From contig QHWL01000269.1 of NCBI GenBank assembly GCA_003222555.1, forward strand, positions 1-8,815: a DNA stretch of 8,815 bases. The letters run 5' to 3'. The stretch is from Acidobacteriota bacterium. GTDB taxonomy: Bacteria > Acidobacteriota > Vicinamibacteria > Vicinamibacterales > CAVVIG01. Shown piece after piece: positions 1-6,631 of the stretch. The stretch's first letter is position 1. The number at the start of each line of letters is the position of its first letter. A model generated the notes under the pieces. That model was not told the origin of the DNA. It made no database searches and saw only the letters and a program-made list of their open reading frames with translations. The translations under genes and the position numbers were made by a program.

Positions 1-1521
1 GATCCGTCCGATCGCGCGGCCTGGACGGCGGCCATCGACCGGAGTCAGGCGCACCATCGGCGCCGTCACGAGATCGCAGCCGTGATTGCCGCGCAGCAGC
101 GGCAACGCAACGCGCCTGGGCCAGCCGTCGAAGCGGCTCAGCGTCTGGCGGATGGCCGCACGGTCGCGATTCTGACCGGCCAGCAGGCGGGGCTGTTCGG
201 CGGTCCACTGTTCACGCTGCTCAAAGCGCTCACGGCCTTGAAGCTTGCCGATCAGGTGACCCGCGATCACCACGTGACGGCTGTCGCGATCTTCTGGATC
301 GACGCCGAAGATCACGACTGGGAGGAAGTTCGGTCGTGTACGGTCCTCGACGATGAATTGACGCCGAGGACGGTGGTGTTGGCGCCCCGCTCGGCGCCGG
401 AGCCGGCCCCGGTGGCGACCGTACGCCTCGACCAATCGATCGCCGCCGTCCTCGACGAGCTCGAGCGGCTGCTGCCGCCCACCGAGTTCCGCTCCTCGCT
501 CGTCGCAGACCTGCGGGCGGCCTACACGCCAGGCATAGGCATGGCCGAGGCGTTCGGCCGATGGCTCGAACGAGTGCTCGGTGATCGCGGGCTGATCGTT
601 TACGACTCATCGGATCCGGCGTCGAAGCCGCTCGTCGGCGGAGTCTTTGCCCGCGAGCTGTCGATGCCGGGCCGGACCGCGAAGCTCGCCGCGCTGGCCG
701 GATCCGATCTCGTGGCGCGCGGCTATCACTCGCAGGTGCAGGCGCAGGACGACAGCCTCGCGCTGTTCCATCTCGAAGGCGGACGCCGTGCCATTCGACA
801 GCAGGACGGCGAGTTCGTGGTGGGCGATAAGAACTATCCGGCGGCCGTGCTCGTGCAAGAAGCCACCGATCGACCTTCCGGCTTCAGCCCGAACGTGTTG
901 CTGCGGCCGGTCGTCCAGGACACGATTTTTCCGACCATTTGCTACGTCGCGGGACCCAACGAGCTCGCCTATTTGGGCCAGCTTCGCGGCGTGTACGATC
1001 ATTTCGGCGTGCCGATGCCGCTGATGTATCCGCGCGCCACGGCCACGCTGCTCGACTCGACAGCCGTCCGCTTCCTCACCAAATACCAGCTGCCGCTCGA
1101 GGCGCTCCAGGCACGGGACGAAGCGGCGCTCAACGAGCTGCTCAAAACCCAGATTCCGCCCGCGGTCGAGCTGTCGTTCACCGAGGCGGCACACACCATC
1201 GAGGTCCAGATGACCGAGCTCGTGCAGGCGCTGCCGGCGCTCGATCCGACACTCGAAGGCGCCGCCCGGTCGACGCTCGGGCGCATGCAACACGACCTGC
1301 AGACCCTGCACAGCAAGATTATTCAGGCGGCGAAGCGCCGTGACGAGACGCTGCGTCGGCAATTCATCCACGCTCGGGCGCTCGCCTTCCCCAACGGCCA
1401 CGCGCAAGAGCGGACCATCGGGTTCGTGTCCTTTCTGAACCAGTACGGCCCGGCTCTGGTCCGGCGATTAAACGAGCAGCTCCCGCTCGACCTGGGGCAC
1501 CATTGGATTGTGACGATATGA
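1..1521 (+). CDS. bshC: BshC, putative cysteine ligase of bacillithiol synthesis (5'-truncated)
   Basis: BshC is assigned to the last step of bacillithiol synthesis, adding cysteine to glucosaminyl-malate in the cytoplasm. The frame is open from base 1 to the TGA at 1519-1521, giving 506 residues. Family members are usually about 530-545, so roughly 30-40 N-terminal residues lie upstream; the GTG at 82 is internal, because family-like sequence precedes it. Numbering from the first codon, the hallmarks are TGQQAGLFGGPL at 59-70, FWIDAEDHDWEEV at about 98-110 (the family EDHD signature), FSPNVLLRP near 295 and GPNELAYL near 318, followed by a helical C-terminal region that is a coiled coil in known members. 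No bshA or bshB is visible. Family identity is very secure. The ligase role follows the family and is not shown by the sequence itself. Confidence 0.95.
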   Translation, partial: DPSDRAAWTAAIDRSQAHHRRRHEIAAVIAAQQRQRNAPGPAVEAAQRLADGRTVAILTGQQAGLFGGPLFTLLKALTALKLADQVTRDHHVTAVAIFWIDAEDHDWEEVRSCTVLDDELTPRTVVLAPRSAPEPAPVATVRLDQSIAAVLDELERLLPPTEFRSSLVADLRAAYTPGIGMAEAFGRWLERVLGDRGLIVYDSSDPASKPLVGGVFARELSMPGRTAKLAALAGSDLVARGYHSQVQAQDDSLALFHLEGGRRAIRQQDGEFVVGDKNYPAAVLVQEATDRPSGFSPNVLLRPVVQDTIFPTICYVAGPNELAYLGQLRGVYDHFGVPMPLMYPRATATLLDSTAVRFLTKYQLPLEALQARDEAALNELLKTQIPPAVELSFTEAAHTIEVQMTELVQALPALDPTLEGAARSTLGRMQHDLQTLHSKIIQAAKRRDETLRRQFIHARALAFPNGHAQERTIGFVSFLNQYGPALVRRLNEQLPLDLGHHWIVTI

Positions 1522-1540
1522 TCGGCTGGGTCTAAGGAAC

Positions 1541-1566
1541 CCGCCTACATACCGTATGTAGGGCGG
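1541..1566. repeat. Near-perfect palindrome downstream of bshC
   Basis: CCTACATAC (1544-1552) and GTATGTAGG (1554-1562) are perfect reverse complements around one central base. The symmetry continues outward as CCGCC and GGCGG, with one extra G on the right. It begins 20 bases after the bshC stop. As RNA it would form a strong hairpin but has no U-tract, so it is not a textbook intrinsic terminator. As DNA it could be part of an interspersed repeat or a protein-binding site. It runs straight into the GGCGGAC element that follows. Confidence 0.6.
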
Positions 1567-1623
1567 ACCTTATCAAGATGAAGTCCGCCGCCGAAACGTA
1601 GAGGGGACCCTTTGAAGTCCGCC
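1562..1623. repeat. GGCGGAC/GTCCGCC interspersed-type repeat cluster
   Basis: GGCGGAC (1562-1568) is followed by two GTCCGCC arms (1583-1589 and 1617-1623) that are both its reverse complement. The 11-mer TGAAGTCCGCC occurs exactly twice, at 1579-1589 and 1613-1623. Either right arm can pair with the left one, giving alternative hairpins. The second arm ends only 8 bases before the TTG start of the penicillin-binding protein, so the repeat occupies the place of a normal ribosome-binding site. Arms of the GTCCGCC type recur at 6658-6673 upstream of hrcA, which suggests a genome-wide repeat family. Confidence 0.6.
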
Positions 1624-1631
1624 AGAACCAA

Positions 1632-4076
1632 TTGACCAAAACGCTTTCGAACACCTCACGTCTCACGGCTCGAGTCGCGGCGCTCTGGCGAAAACGCTGG
1701 GTGCGACTCGGCGCTGCGGCGCTGACGATTCCGATGGTCGGTCTATGTTTCGCGGCCACGTACTACTGGGTGAGCTTCGGGCACCTCATCGACGCGCGCC
1801 TGCATGGCGAGCGCGACCGCGTGCTGCCGCGCATCTTCGCTCGTCCGCTCGAACTGCGACGCGGCCAGTCGCTCACCGACCGCCAACTGGTCGACCGGCT
1901 CAACGATCTCGGATATGCGCAGCGCGGGCGCGTGGAAAAACCAGGCGAGTTCGCGATCGGCAACGGGGCGGTGGCCATCCTGCCGCGTGTCACCTCGTAC
2001 AAGGGCCAAATCGTCCGCGTCGTGTTTCAGAGAGCCGCGGCTCCCGACTCGAACAAGCCGGCCAGGCGGCCCGGGGCGGCCACGCCGGCAGGTCGCATCG
2101 AACGCCTGGAGCTTGGCGCACACCCGAGCGAACGGGTGACGCTCGAAGCGCCGGTCCTGACGGCGCTCACGAGCGGCGAGCGCGAAAAGCGGCGGCAGGT
2201 GGCGCTTTCTGTGATTCCCGAGCGAATGGTGCACGCCGTCCTCGCCATCGAAGACCGCCGATTCTACGAGCATCCCGGCATCGATCCGATTCGGATGATT
2301 GGCGCGCTCATCCAGAACGCGAGAGGCAACCGCGCGTACACGGCGGGCGCGAGCACCATCACGCAGCAGCTGGTCAGGAACGTCTTCCTTCCAAGCTTCG
2401 CGGGTATGACGCTGCGGATGGCGCGCGAGAAAACCATCAGGCGCAAGCTCCTCGAACAATGGGCGTCGATCGTCCTCGACCACCGCGCGTCGAAGGACGA
2501 AATCCTCGAGATGTATCTGAACGACATCCCGCTCGGACAGCGCGGATCGTTCGCCATCTCGGGAGTGCCCGAAGCGTCTCGTCTCTTTTTCGGCAAAGAC
2601 GTGAGCAACCTCTCGCTTGCCGAGGCCGCGACGATTGCCGGCGTCATCCAGTCGCCCTCGGCGCTCTCGCCGTTCAACAATGCCGACCGATGCCGCGAGC
2701 GCCGAAACGTGGTGCTCCAGGCGATGGTCGATTCCGGGTACATCACGCAGGACGTCGCCGATCGCGCCGCGCGTGAGCCGCTCACGGTCGTGCAGCGCGC
2801 GCTCGAAGCCGAAGCGCCGTACTTCGTCGACCTCGTCGGCCAGACGCTCACCGACGAGTATCCTGGCCTCACGACGACCACCAATCAGGAAGTCGACGTC
2901 TACACCACGCTCGACCTCCACCTGCAGCGGCTCGCGCAGGACGCCGTGCGCGACGGTCTGACGCATGTCGACGAGCTGCTCTCGCGGCGGCGGCGCCGCG
3001 GCAAGGCCGAAGCAGCGCTTATCGCGGTCGACCCACGGACGGGTGAGATTCTTGCGCTCGTCGGCGGGCGCTCGTACAACCAGTCGCAGTACGACCGCGC
3101 CATCGTCTCGCGGCGTCAGCCCGGGTCGGTGTTCAAGCCATTCGTCTATCTGACGGCGTTCGAACAGGCGGCCGACACGGGCCGCACCGACGTGACGCCT
3201 GCCTCCATCGTGAACGACTCGCCGGAAACCTTCGAGTTCGACGATCAGGTGTGGACGCCCGAGAACTACCAGAATGAGTACGAGGGCCCCATCACGTTCC
3301 GGCGCGCCCTCGCCCACTCGCGGAATCTGGCGACCATCCACGTCGCGCAGGCCGCGGGCTACGACCATGTGGCCGCGTTGTGGAAACAACTGGGCGTCGG
3401 CAATGCGCCCAAACCGTATCCCTCCATCGCGCTCGGCGTCTTCGAGGCGACGCCGATAGAAATCGCGACCGCCTACACGATTTTTCCGAACCTGGGCACC
3501 GTGCGGCCGCTCAAGCACATCCTCGATATCACCAGTGGCGGAAAGAACGTGACAAAGAGGAAGTCGACGCCGACACGGCGCATCGCGCGACCCGCCACGA
3601 CGTTTCTCGTCACGAACATGCTGCGCGGGGTCATCAACGAGGGGACGGGCGCGGGCGCCCGATCGGCCGGCTTCACGCTCGACGCGGCGGGCAAAACCGG
3701 GACGACCAACGACTTGCGCGACGCCTGGTTTGTCGGCTTCACGCCGGAGCTTCTCACGGTCGTGTGGGTGGGCTTCGACGACAACCAGCCCGTGGGATTG
3801 TCCGGCGCGCAGGCCGCGCTCCCGATCTGGACGCAGTTCATGATGCGAGCGCTCGCGGGCCGCGCGAGCGTGCCCTTCGATCCGCCCGAGGGCGTCAGCT
3901 TCGTCGACATCGATCCCGATACCGGCAAGCTCGCCCTGCCCCGCTGTCCGCGGGTGCTCCGCGAAGCATTCCTCGCTGGAACCGAGCCGGTCCAAGCGTG
4001 CGATCTGCATCGAAATGGTCCGGCGGGTCAGGTAGGTCCAGTGGGGACAGTGGGTCCAGCGGGTCCCATAAGGTAG
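1632..4076 (+). CDS. Class A penicillin-binding protein, PBP1b-like, with collagen-like tail
   Basis: This is a bifunctional cell-wall synthase (814 residues): the glycosyltransferase polymerises lipid II and the transpeptidase cross-links the peptides in the periplasm. A basic N-terminus precedes one membrane anchor at about 26-48. Residues 62-155 resemble the UB2H domain of PBP1b (RIFARPLEL at 68-76). The family 51 glycosyltransferase shows IEDRRFYEHPG (catalytic Glu207), STITQQL at 241-247 and probable second glutamate Glu275. The transpeptidase has Ser499-V-F-Lys502, Ser563-R-Asn565 and KTGT 688-691, so all active-site motifs are intact. A GTEP-x3-C element at 783-790 usually marks the end of such proteins; here six Gly-X-Y triplets follow (796-813). 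TTG at 1632 is the only plausible start after the in-frame TAG at 1599; no Shine-Dalgarno is visible. GTG at 1701 is possible but would remove the basic N-terminus. Confidence 0.93.
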   Translation: MTKTLSNTSRLTARVAALWRKRWVRLGAAALTIPMVGLCFAATYYWVSFGHLIDARLHGERDRVLPRIFARPLELRRGQSLTDRQLVDRLNDLGYAQRGRVEKPGEFAIGNGAVAILPRVTSYKGQIVRVVFQRAAAPDSNKPARRPGAATPAGRIERLELGAHPSERVTLEAPVLTALTSGEREKRRQVALSVIPERMVHAVLAIEDRRFYEHPGIDPIRMIGALIQNARGNRAYTAGASTITQQLVRNVFLPSFAGMTLRMAREKTIRRKLLEQWASIVLDHRASKDEILEMYLNDIPLGQRGSFAISGVPEASRLFFGKDVSNLSLAEAATIAGVIQSPSALSPFNNADRCRERRNVVLQAMVDSGYITQDVADRAAREPLTVVQRALEAEAPYFVDLVGQTLTDEYPGLTTTTNQEVDVYTTLDLHLQRLAQDAVRDGLTHVDELLSRRRRRGKAEAALIAVDPRTGEILALVGGRSYNQSQYDRAIVSRRQPGSVFKPFVYLTAFEQAADTGRTDVTPASIVNDSPETFEFDDQVWTPENYQNEYEGPITFRRALAHSRNLATIHVAQAAGYDHVAALWKQLGVGNAPKPYPSIALGVFEATPIEIATAYTIFPNLGTVRPLKHILDITSGGKNVTKRKSTPTRRIARPATTFLVTNMLRGVINEGTGAGARSAGFTLDAAGKTGTTNDLRDAWFVGFTPELLTVVWVGFDDNQPVGLSGAQAALPIWTQFMMRALAGRASVPFDPPEGVSFVDIDPDTGKLALPRCPRVLREAFLAGTEPVQACDLHRNGPAGQVGPVGTVGPAGPIR
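4017..4070 (+). repeat. Six 9-bp repeat units encoding a Gly-X-Y tail
   Basis: Six consecutive 9-base units related to GGTCCAGYG lie in frame at the 3' end of the penicillin-binding protein gene and translate to GPA GQV GPV GTV GPA GPI, followed by Arg and the stop. The codons differ from the gene body: Gly is mostly GGT, and CCA, ATA and AGG appear, whereas the body prefers GGC, CCG, ATC and CGC. The unit resembles the reverse complement of the C-rich array at 4096-4185. The tail therefore looks like intergenic repeat DNA that became coding, although a selected collagen-like extension cannot be excluded. Confidence 0.75.
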
Positions 4077-4095
4077 ACCTCTCGACCGATCAACA

Positions 4096-4185
4096 CGCCC
4101 TACCCGACTCACGCGACCCACCCGCCTTACCCGCCCTACCCGCCCTACCCGCCCTACCCGGCCTACCGGACCCACCCGACCTATA
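4096..4185. repeat. Ten-unit 9-bp tandem array, consensus CGCCCTACC
   Basis: Ten units lie in strict 9-base register: four are exactly CGCCCTACC (4096, 4132, 4141, 4150), and the others differ by one to several bases, for example CGCCTTACC (4123), CGGCCTACC (4159), CGACCCACC (4114) and GGACCCACC (4168). The last unit, CGACCTATA, merges into the TATAAT box of xdhC. The array is inverted relative to the G-rich units at 4017-4070, separated by about 25 bases. The two arms can therefore fold into a long imperfect hairpin; for instance 4053-4066 pairs with 4168-4181 at 11 of 14 positions. It may end the upstream transcript, but there is no U-tract. Confidence 0.85.
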
Positions 4186-4187
4186 AT
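4182..4187 (+). promoter_or_regulatory. Candidate -10 box for xdhC (TATAAT)
   Basis: A perfect TATAAT lies 9 bases before the xdhC ATG, in otherwise very GC-rich DNA. Initiation 6-9 bases downstream would fall at 4194-4197, on or just before the start codon, giving a leaderless or nearly leaderless mRNA. This fits the lack of any Shine-Dalgarno in this stretch. No recognisable -35 box exists, because the region upstream is the 9-bp array. The hexamer is seen directly; its function is inferred. Confidence 0.45.
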
Positions 4188-4196
4188 TCAACACAG

Positions 4197-5066
4197 ATGA
4201 ACCGGGAAGTGTTCACAGCCGTTGCCGATGCGCTCGAACGAGGGGAACCGGCGGCGCTCGTGACGATCGTCTCGGCGCGCGGGTCGACACCCCAACGCGT
4301 GGGCGCCAAAATGCTCGTCTTCGCCGATGGACGGATCGTGGGCACGATCGGCGGGGGATGCTACGAGAACGACGCGTTCTGGAAGGCGCGCGAAGCGATC
4401 ACGAGCCGGCGGCCTCAGCTCGTCCACTACGAGCTGTCGGACGACTTCGCGCAGGAGACCGGGCTCATCTGCGGCGGGCAGATGGACGTCTACATCGAGC
4501 CGATCGAACCGTCGCCCGAGCTGTACATCGTCGGCGCGGGTCATGTCGGCTTTCACCTCGCCAGGCTTGCGCACGAGGTCGGCTTTCGCGTCCACGTCGT
4601 CGACGACCGCGAGAAGTTCGCGAGCCGCGAGCGCTTCCCTACGGCATCGGAAATCGTCGTCGACGACATCCCGTCGTGGATCGCGCGGACGAGTCTGCCG
4701 TCGCATGCGTACACGGTCATCGTCACGCGCGGGCACACGAACGATCTCGAGGCGTTGCGCGCCCTTGCGCCGCGCGATCTCCGCTACCTCGGCCTGATTG
4801 GCAGCCGCGCGAAGGTCGCGCGGATCTACGACGCGCTCACGGTCGACGCGATGCCCGCCGATCAGTTGAAGCGGGTGCACGCGCCGATCGGCCTCGATAT
4901 CGGCGCCGTCACGCCGCAGGAAATCGCCGTGAGCATTCTCGCCGAGCTGATTGCCGTGAAGCACGGCAAGCTGGGCGCGCGCGACGCCGCCGAGTTGTCG
5001 ATGCAGTGGAACAACCTCGACCGCAGCCGCAGAGAAACGCGGGACACGGAGAAGGACGCGGTTTAA
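4197..5066 (+). CDS. xdhC: XdhC/CoxI-family molybdenum cofactor maturation protein
   Basis: XdhC proteins bind molybdenum cofactor, help exchange its oxo ligand for sulfur and insert it into xanthine dehydrogenase-type enzymes in the cytoplasm. The 289-residue protein has the usual two parts. The N-terminal XdhC/CoxI domain carries GSTP at 29-32, GTIGGGCYE at 49-57 and CGG at 92-94, including both conserved cysteines (Cys55, Cys92). The C-terminal Rossmann-type domain carries IVGAGHVG at 111-118, VTRGH at 176-180, LIGSRAK at 200-206 and GAVTPQEIAVSILAE at 236-250. The ATG at 4197 matches the normal family N-terminus and follows a TATAAT box. No xdhA, xdhB or cox subunit is adjacent, so the client enzyme must lie elsewhere. 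The last 20 residues are hydrophilic and unconserved in character. Confidence 0.93.
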   Translation: MNREVFTAVADALERGEPAALVTIVSARGSTPQRVGAKMLVFADGRIVGTIGGGCYENDAFWKAREAITSRRPQLVHYELSDDFAQETGLICGGQMDVYIEPIEPSPELYIVGAGHVGFHLARLAHEVGFRVHVVDDREKFASRERFPTASEIVVDDIPSWIARTSLPSHAYTVIVTRGHTNDLEALRALAPRDLRYLGLIGSRAKVARIYDALTVDAMPADQLKRVHAPIGLDIGAVTPQEIAVSILAELIAVKHGKLGARDAAELSMQWNNLDRSRRETRDTEKDAV

Positions 5067-5102
5067 ACGCTTTTGACAAGCCTGCCCGTGAAAAAACCGT
5101 TG

Positions 5103-5168
5103 ACCGCCGAGTCCGCCGAGACGAAAAGCGCCAAGAATTCTCGGCGTGCTCTGCGTGCTCTGCGGTAA
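5103..5168. repeat. 9-bp-periodic inverted repeat of the CCGCNGAG / CTCTGCGTG type
   Basis: The left arm holds ACCGCCGAG and TCCGCCGAG (5103-5120). The right arm holds TCTCGGCGT, GCTCTGCGT and GCTCTGCGG (5139-5165), then TAA. CGCCGAG on the left is the exact complement of CTCGGCG (5140-5146) on the right. The centre, CGCCAAGAATTCTCGGCG (5129-5146), is itself palindromic except for one pair. On the minus strand the right arm reads as EHAEHAE-like peptide, a pattern I recall from spurious proteins annotated over similar intergenic repeats in environmental bacteria. It starts 36 bases after the xdhC stop and could stop or protect transcripts. Confidence 0.75.
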
Positions 5169-5256
5169 AGGGCCGCAATTTTTCACACGCTCCTCCCCAC
5201 GCGCCACACTTGTGAAAACGGGGTTGCGGCGCGCGTCTCTGTGGCACGATACGGGC

Positions 5257-6585
5257 GTGTCTCTCCTGGTCCGCGGCGGCGTCATCCTCACGATGAACGA
5301 TCGTTTCGACATCATCGAGGGCGATGTGTCGGTTCGCGATGGTCGCATCGCAGCCATCGGGTCGACCATCGGTGACCGGCACGATCGCGTGATCGAGGCG
5401 CGCGGCGCGTATGTCCTTCCGGGCTTCATCCAGACCCACATTCATCTGTGCCAGACGCTCTTTCGCGGTTACGCAGACGACCTGCCGCTGATGGACTGGC
5501 TGCGGCAGCGCGTGTGGCCGATGGAAGCGGCCCACACGCCGGCCACCTTGCGCGCCGCCACGCGTCTCGCGACGACCGAACTGCTGGCGGGTGGCACCAC
5601 GGCGGTGCTGACGATGGAGACCGTGCACGACACCGACATCGTGTTCGAGGAAGTGGCAGCGAGCGGCATTCGCGCGACGATCGGCAAGTGCATGATGGAC
5701 GGTGACCGAGCCGCGCCGAGCCGCCTGCAGGAATCGACGCGGGCCTCGCTCGATGAGAGCCTCGCGATTGGCAAGCGCTGGGATGGCGCGGCAAACGGAC
5801 GCCTGCACGCGGCGTTCGCCCCGCGATTCGCCGTAGCGTGCTCGCGCGCACTGCTCGAGGCGGTTGCGAGCCTGTCGGCCGAGCATCACACGCTCATCCA
5901 CACCCACGCGTCGGAATCGGAAGAAGAGATTGCGATTGTCAGAACGATCTCGGGCGGGATGAGCAACATCGAGTACCTGGCGAGCCTGCGCCTGACGTCA
6001 CCGCAGCTGTGTGCGGCACACTGCGTCTGGGTCGACGAAGGCGAGCAGAGCCTGCTGGCCGATCGCGACGTCAAGGTGATGCATTGTCCCACCTCGAATC
6101 TGAAGCTTGGATCGGGCATCGCGCCGGTCGCCGACATGCGGACGCGCGGGATCACCGTATCGCTCGGCGCGGACGGCGCCGCGTGCAACAACCGGCTCGA
6201 CATGTTCGATGAAATGCGCCTCGCGGCCGTGCTGCAAGCGACCCGGACACGTCCCGGCGTCCTGCCTGCCCGTGATGTGCTGTGGATGGCGACGCGGGCC
6301 GGCGCGCGAACACTCGGGTTGGAAGGCGAGATTGGCTCCCTCGAGGTCGGCAGGCGCGCCGACCTCATCGTCGTCGATCGCGATCGTCCGCACCTGGTGC
6401 CCGGACCCGACCCCTACTCGACGCTCGTATATGCCGCTCGCGGCAGCGACGTACGGACGACAATCGTAGGCGGCGACATACTGGTCGACGAGTTCTCGCC
6501 CGTACTGGTCGACCGCGAGGAAATCGCCGCTCAGGCGCGCGTGGCGGCGCGCGAGCTCGCCTCGCGGGCCGGGCTGCGGGCGTAG
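5257..6585 (+). CDS. Amidohydrolase-superfamily deaminase (5'-deoxyadenosine / MTA-SAH deaminase type)
   Basis: This is a cytoplasmic metal-dependent hydrolase that removes an amino group from a purine or nucleoside ring. From GTG 5257 it has 442 residues, typical of the ATZ/MtaD/SsnA group, and begins MSLLVRGGVILTMND as family members do. Metal and catalytic residues visible are His61 and His63 in PGFIQTHIH, His217 and Glu220 in HTHASE, His255 in AAHCVW, His276 in MHCPTSN and Asp306 in GADGAACNN. LFRGYADDLPLMDWL (69-83) closely resembles methylthioadenosine/S-adenosylhomocysteine deaminases. Guanine, 8-oxoguanine or triazine substrates remain possible. The frame stays open upstream to an ATG at 5146, but that part is made of repeat DNA (MLCVLCG) and is rejected. 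No good Shine-Dalgarno is visible. The neighbour xdhC hints at purine breakdown. Confidence 0.85.
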   Translation: MSLLVRGGVILTMNDRFDIIEGDVSVRDGRIAAIGSTIGDRHDRVIEARGAYVLPGFIQTHIHLCQTLFRGYADDLPLMDWLRQRVWPMEAAHTPATLRAATRLATTELLAGGTTAVLTMETVHDTDIVFEEVAASGIRATIGKCMMDGDRAAPSRLQESTRASLDESLAIGKRWDGAANGRLHAAFAPRFAVACSRALLEAVASLSAEHHTLIHTHASESEEEIAIVRTISGGMSNIEYLASLRLTSPQLCAAHCVWVDEGEQSLLADRDVKVMHCPTSNLKLGSGIAPVADMRTRGITVSLGADGAACNNRLDMFDEMRLAAVLQATRTRPGVLPARDVLWMATRAGARTLGLEGEIGSLEVGRRADLIVVDRDRPHLVPGPDPYSTLVYAARGSDVRTTIVGGDILVDEFSPVLVDREEIAAQARVAARELASRAGLRA

Positions 6586-6594
6586 GGACTGTTG

Positions 6595-6600
6595 TATAAT
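6595..6600 (+). promoter_or_regulatory. -10 box of the hrcA-grpE-dnaJ promoter
   Basis: TATAAT lies 9 bases after the deaminase stop and 2 bases before the CIRCE operator. Transcription should start near 6606-6608, inside the operator, so bound HrcA would block initiation. The correctly spaced -35 region falls in the GC-rich end of the deaminase gene and has no TTGACA match, so the promoter may be weak or use another upstream contact. Confidence 0.65.
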
Positions 6601-6602
6601 GA

Positions 6603-6629
6603 TTAGCAGTCAAAGACCTCGAGTGCTAA
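6603..6629. promoter_or_regulatory. CIRCE operator (HrcA binding site)
   Basis: TTAGCAGTC (6603-6611), nine bases, then GAGTGCTAA (6621-6629). The consensus is TTAGCACTC-N9-GAGTGCTAA, so the right arm is perfect and the left arm has one change, C to G at its seventh base. Spacer length is exactly right. It sits next to the -10 box and upstream of hrcA itself, which gives negative autoregulation of hrcA-grpE-dnaJ, relieved when heat inactivates HrcA. Confidence 0.95.
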
Positions 6630-6631
6630 TC

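Noticed and set aside
1743..4175. An 810-codon open frame on the minus strand, opposite the penicillin-binding protein gene
   Set aside because: It mirrors the + strand codon bias of a GC-rich gene, is very rich in Arg, Asp and Val without recognisable motifs, and its start lies in the 9-bp repeat (GRVGRV). The + strand product has all PBP active-site motifs.
4096..4185. CRISPR array
   Set aside because: The units are 9 bp and contiguous, with no unique spacers, so this is a simple tandem repeat.
5070..5100. Intrinsic terminator or TTGACA promoter element after xdhC (TTTTGACAAG and an A-run)
   Set aside because: There is no stem followed by a T-run on the + strand, and the TTGACA-like hexamer at 5072-5077 has no well-spaced -10 box.
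5224..5252. Possible promoter for the deaminase (TTGCGG and CGATAC, 17-base spacing)
   Set aside because: Both hexamers are weak matches in GC-rich DNA. Reporting them as a promoter would overstate the evidence.
5146..5256. Upstream ATG extension of the deaminase (37 extra residues)
   Set aside because: The extension begins in the CTCTGCGTG repeat (MLCVLCG) and has no family resemblance. Family members start at the LLVRGGVILT segment, which follows directly after GTG 5257.
4188..5441. A 417-codon open frame on the minus strand opposite xdhC and the deaminase start
   Set aside because: It spans a gene with clear XdhC motifs, an intergenic repeat and the next gene start, and its composition is a shadow of the + strand codons.
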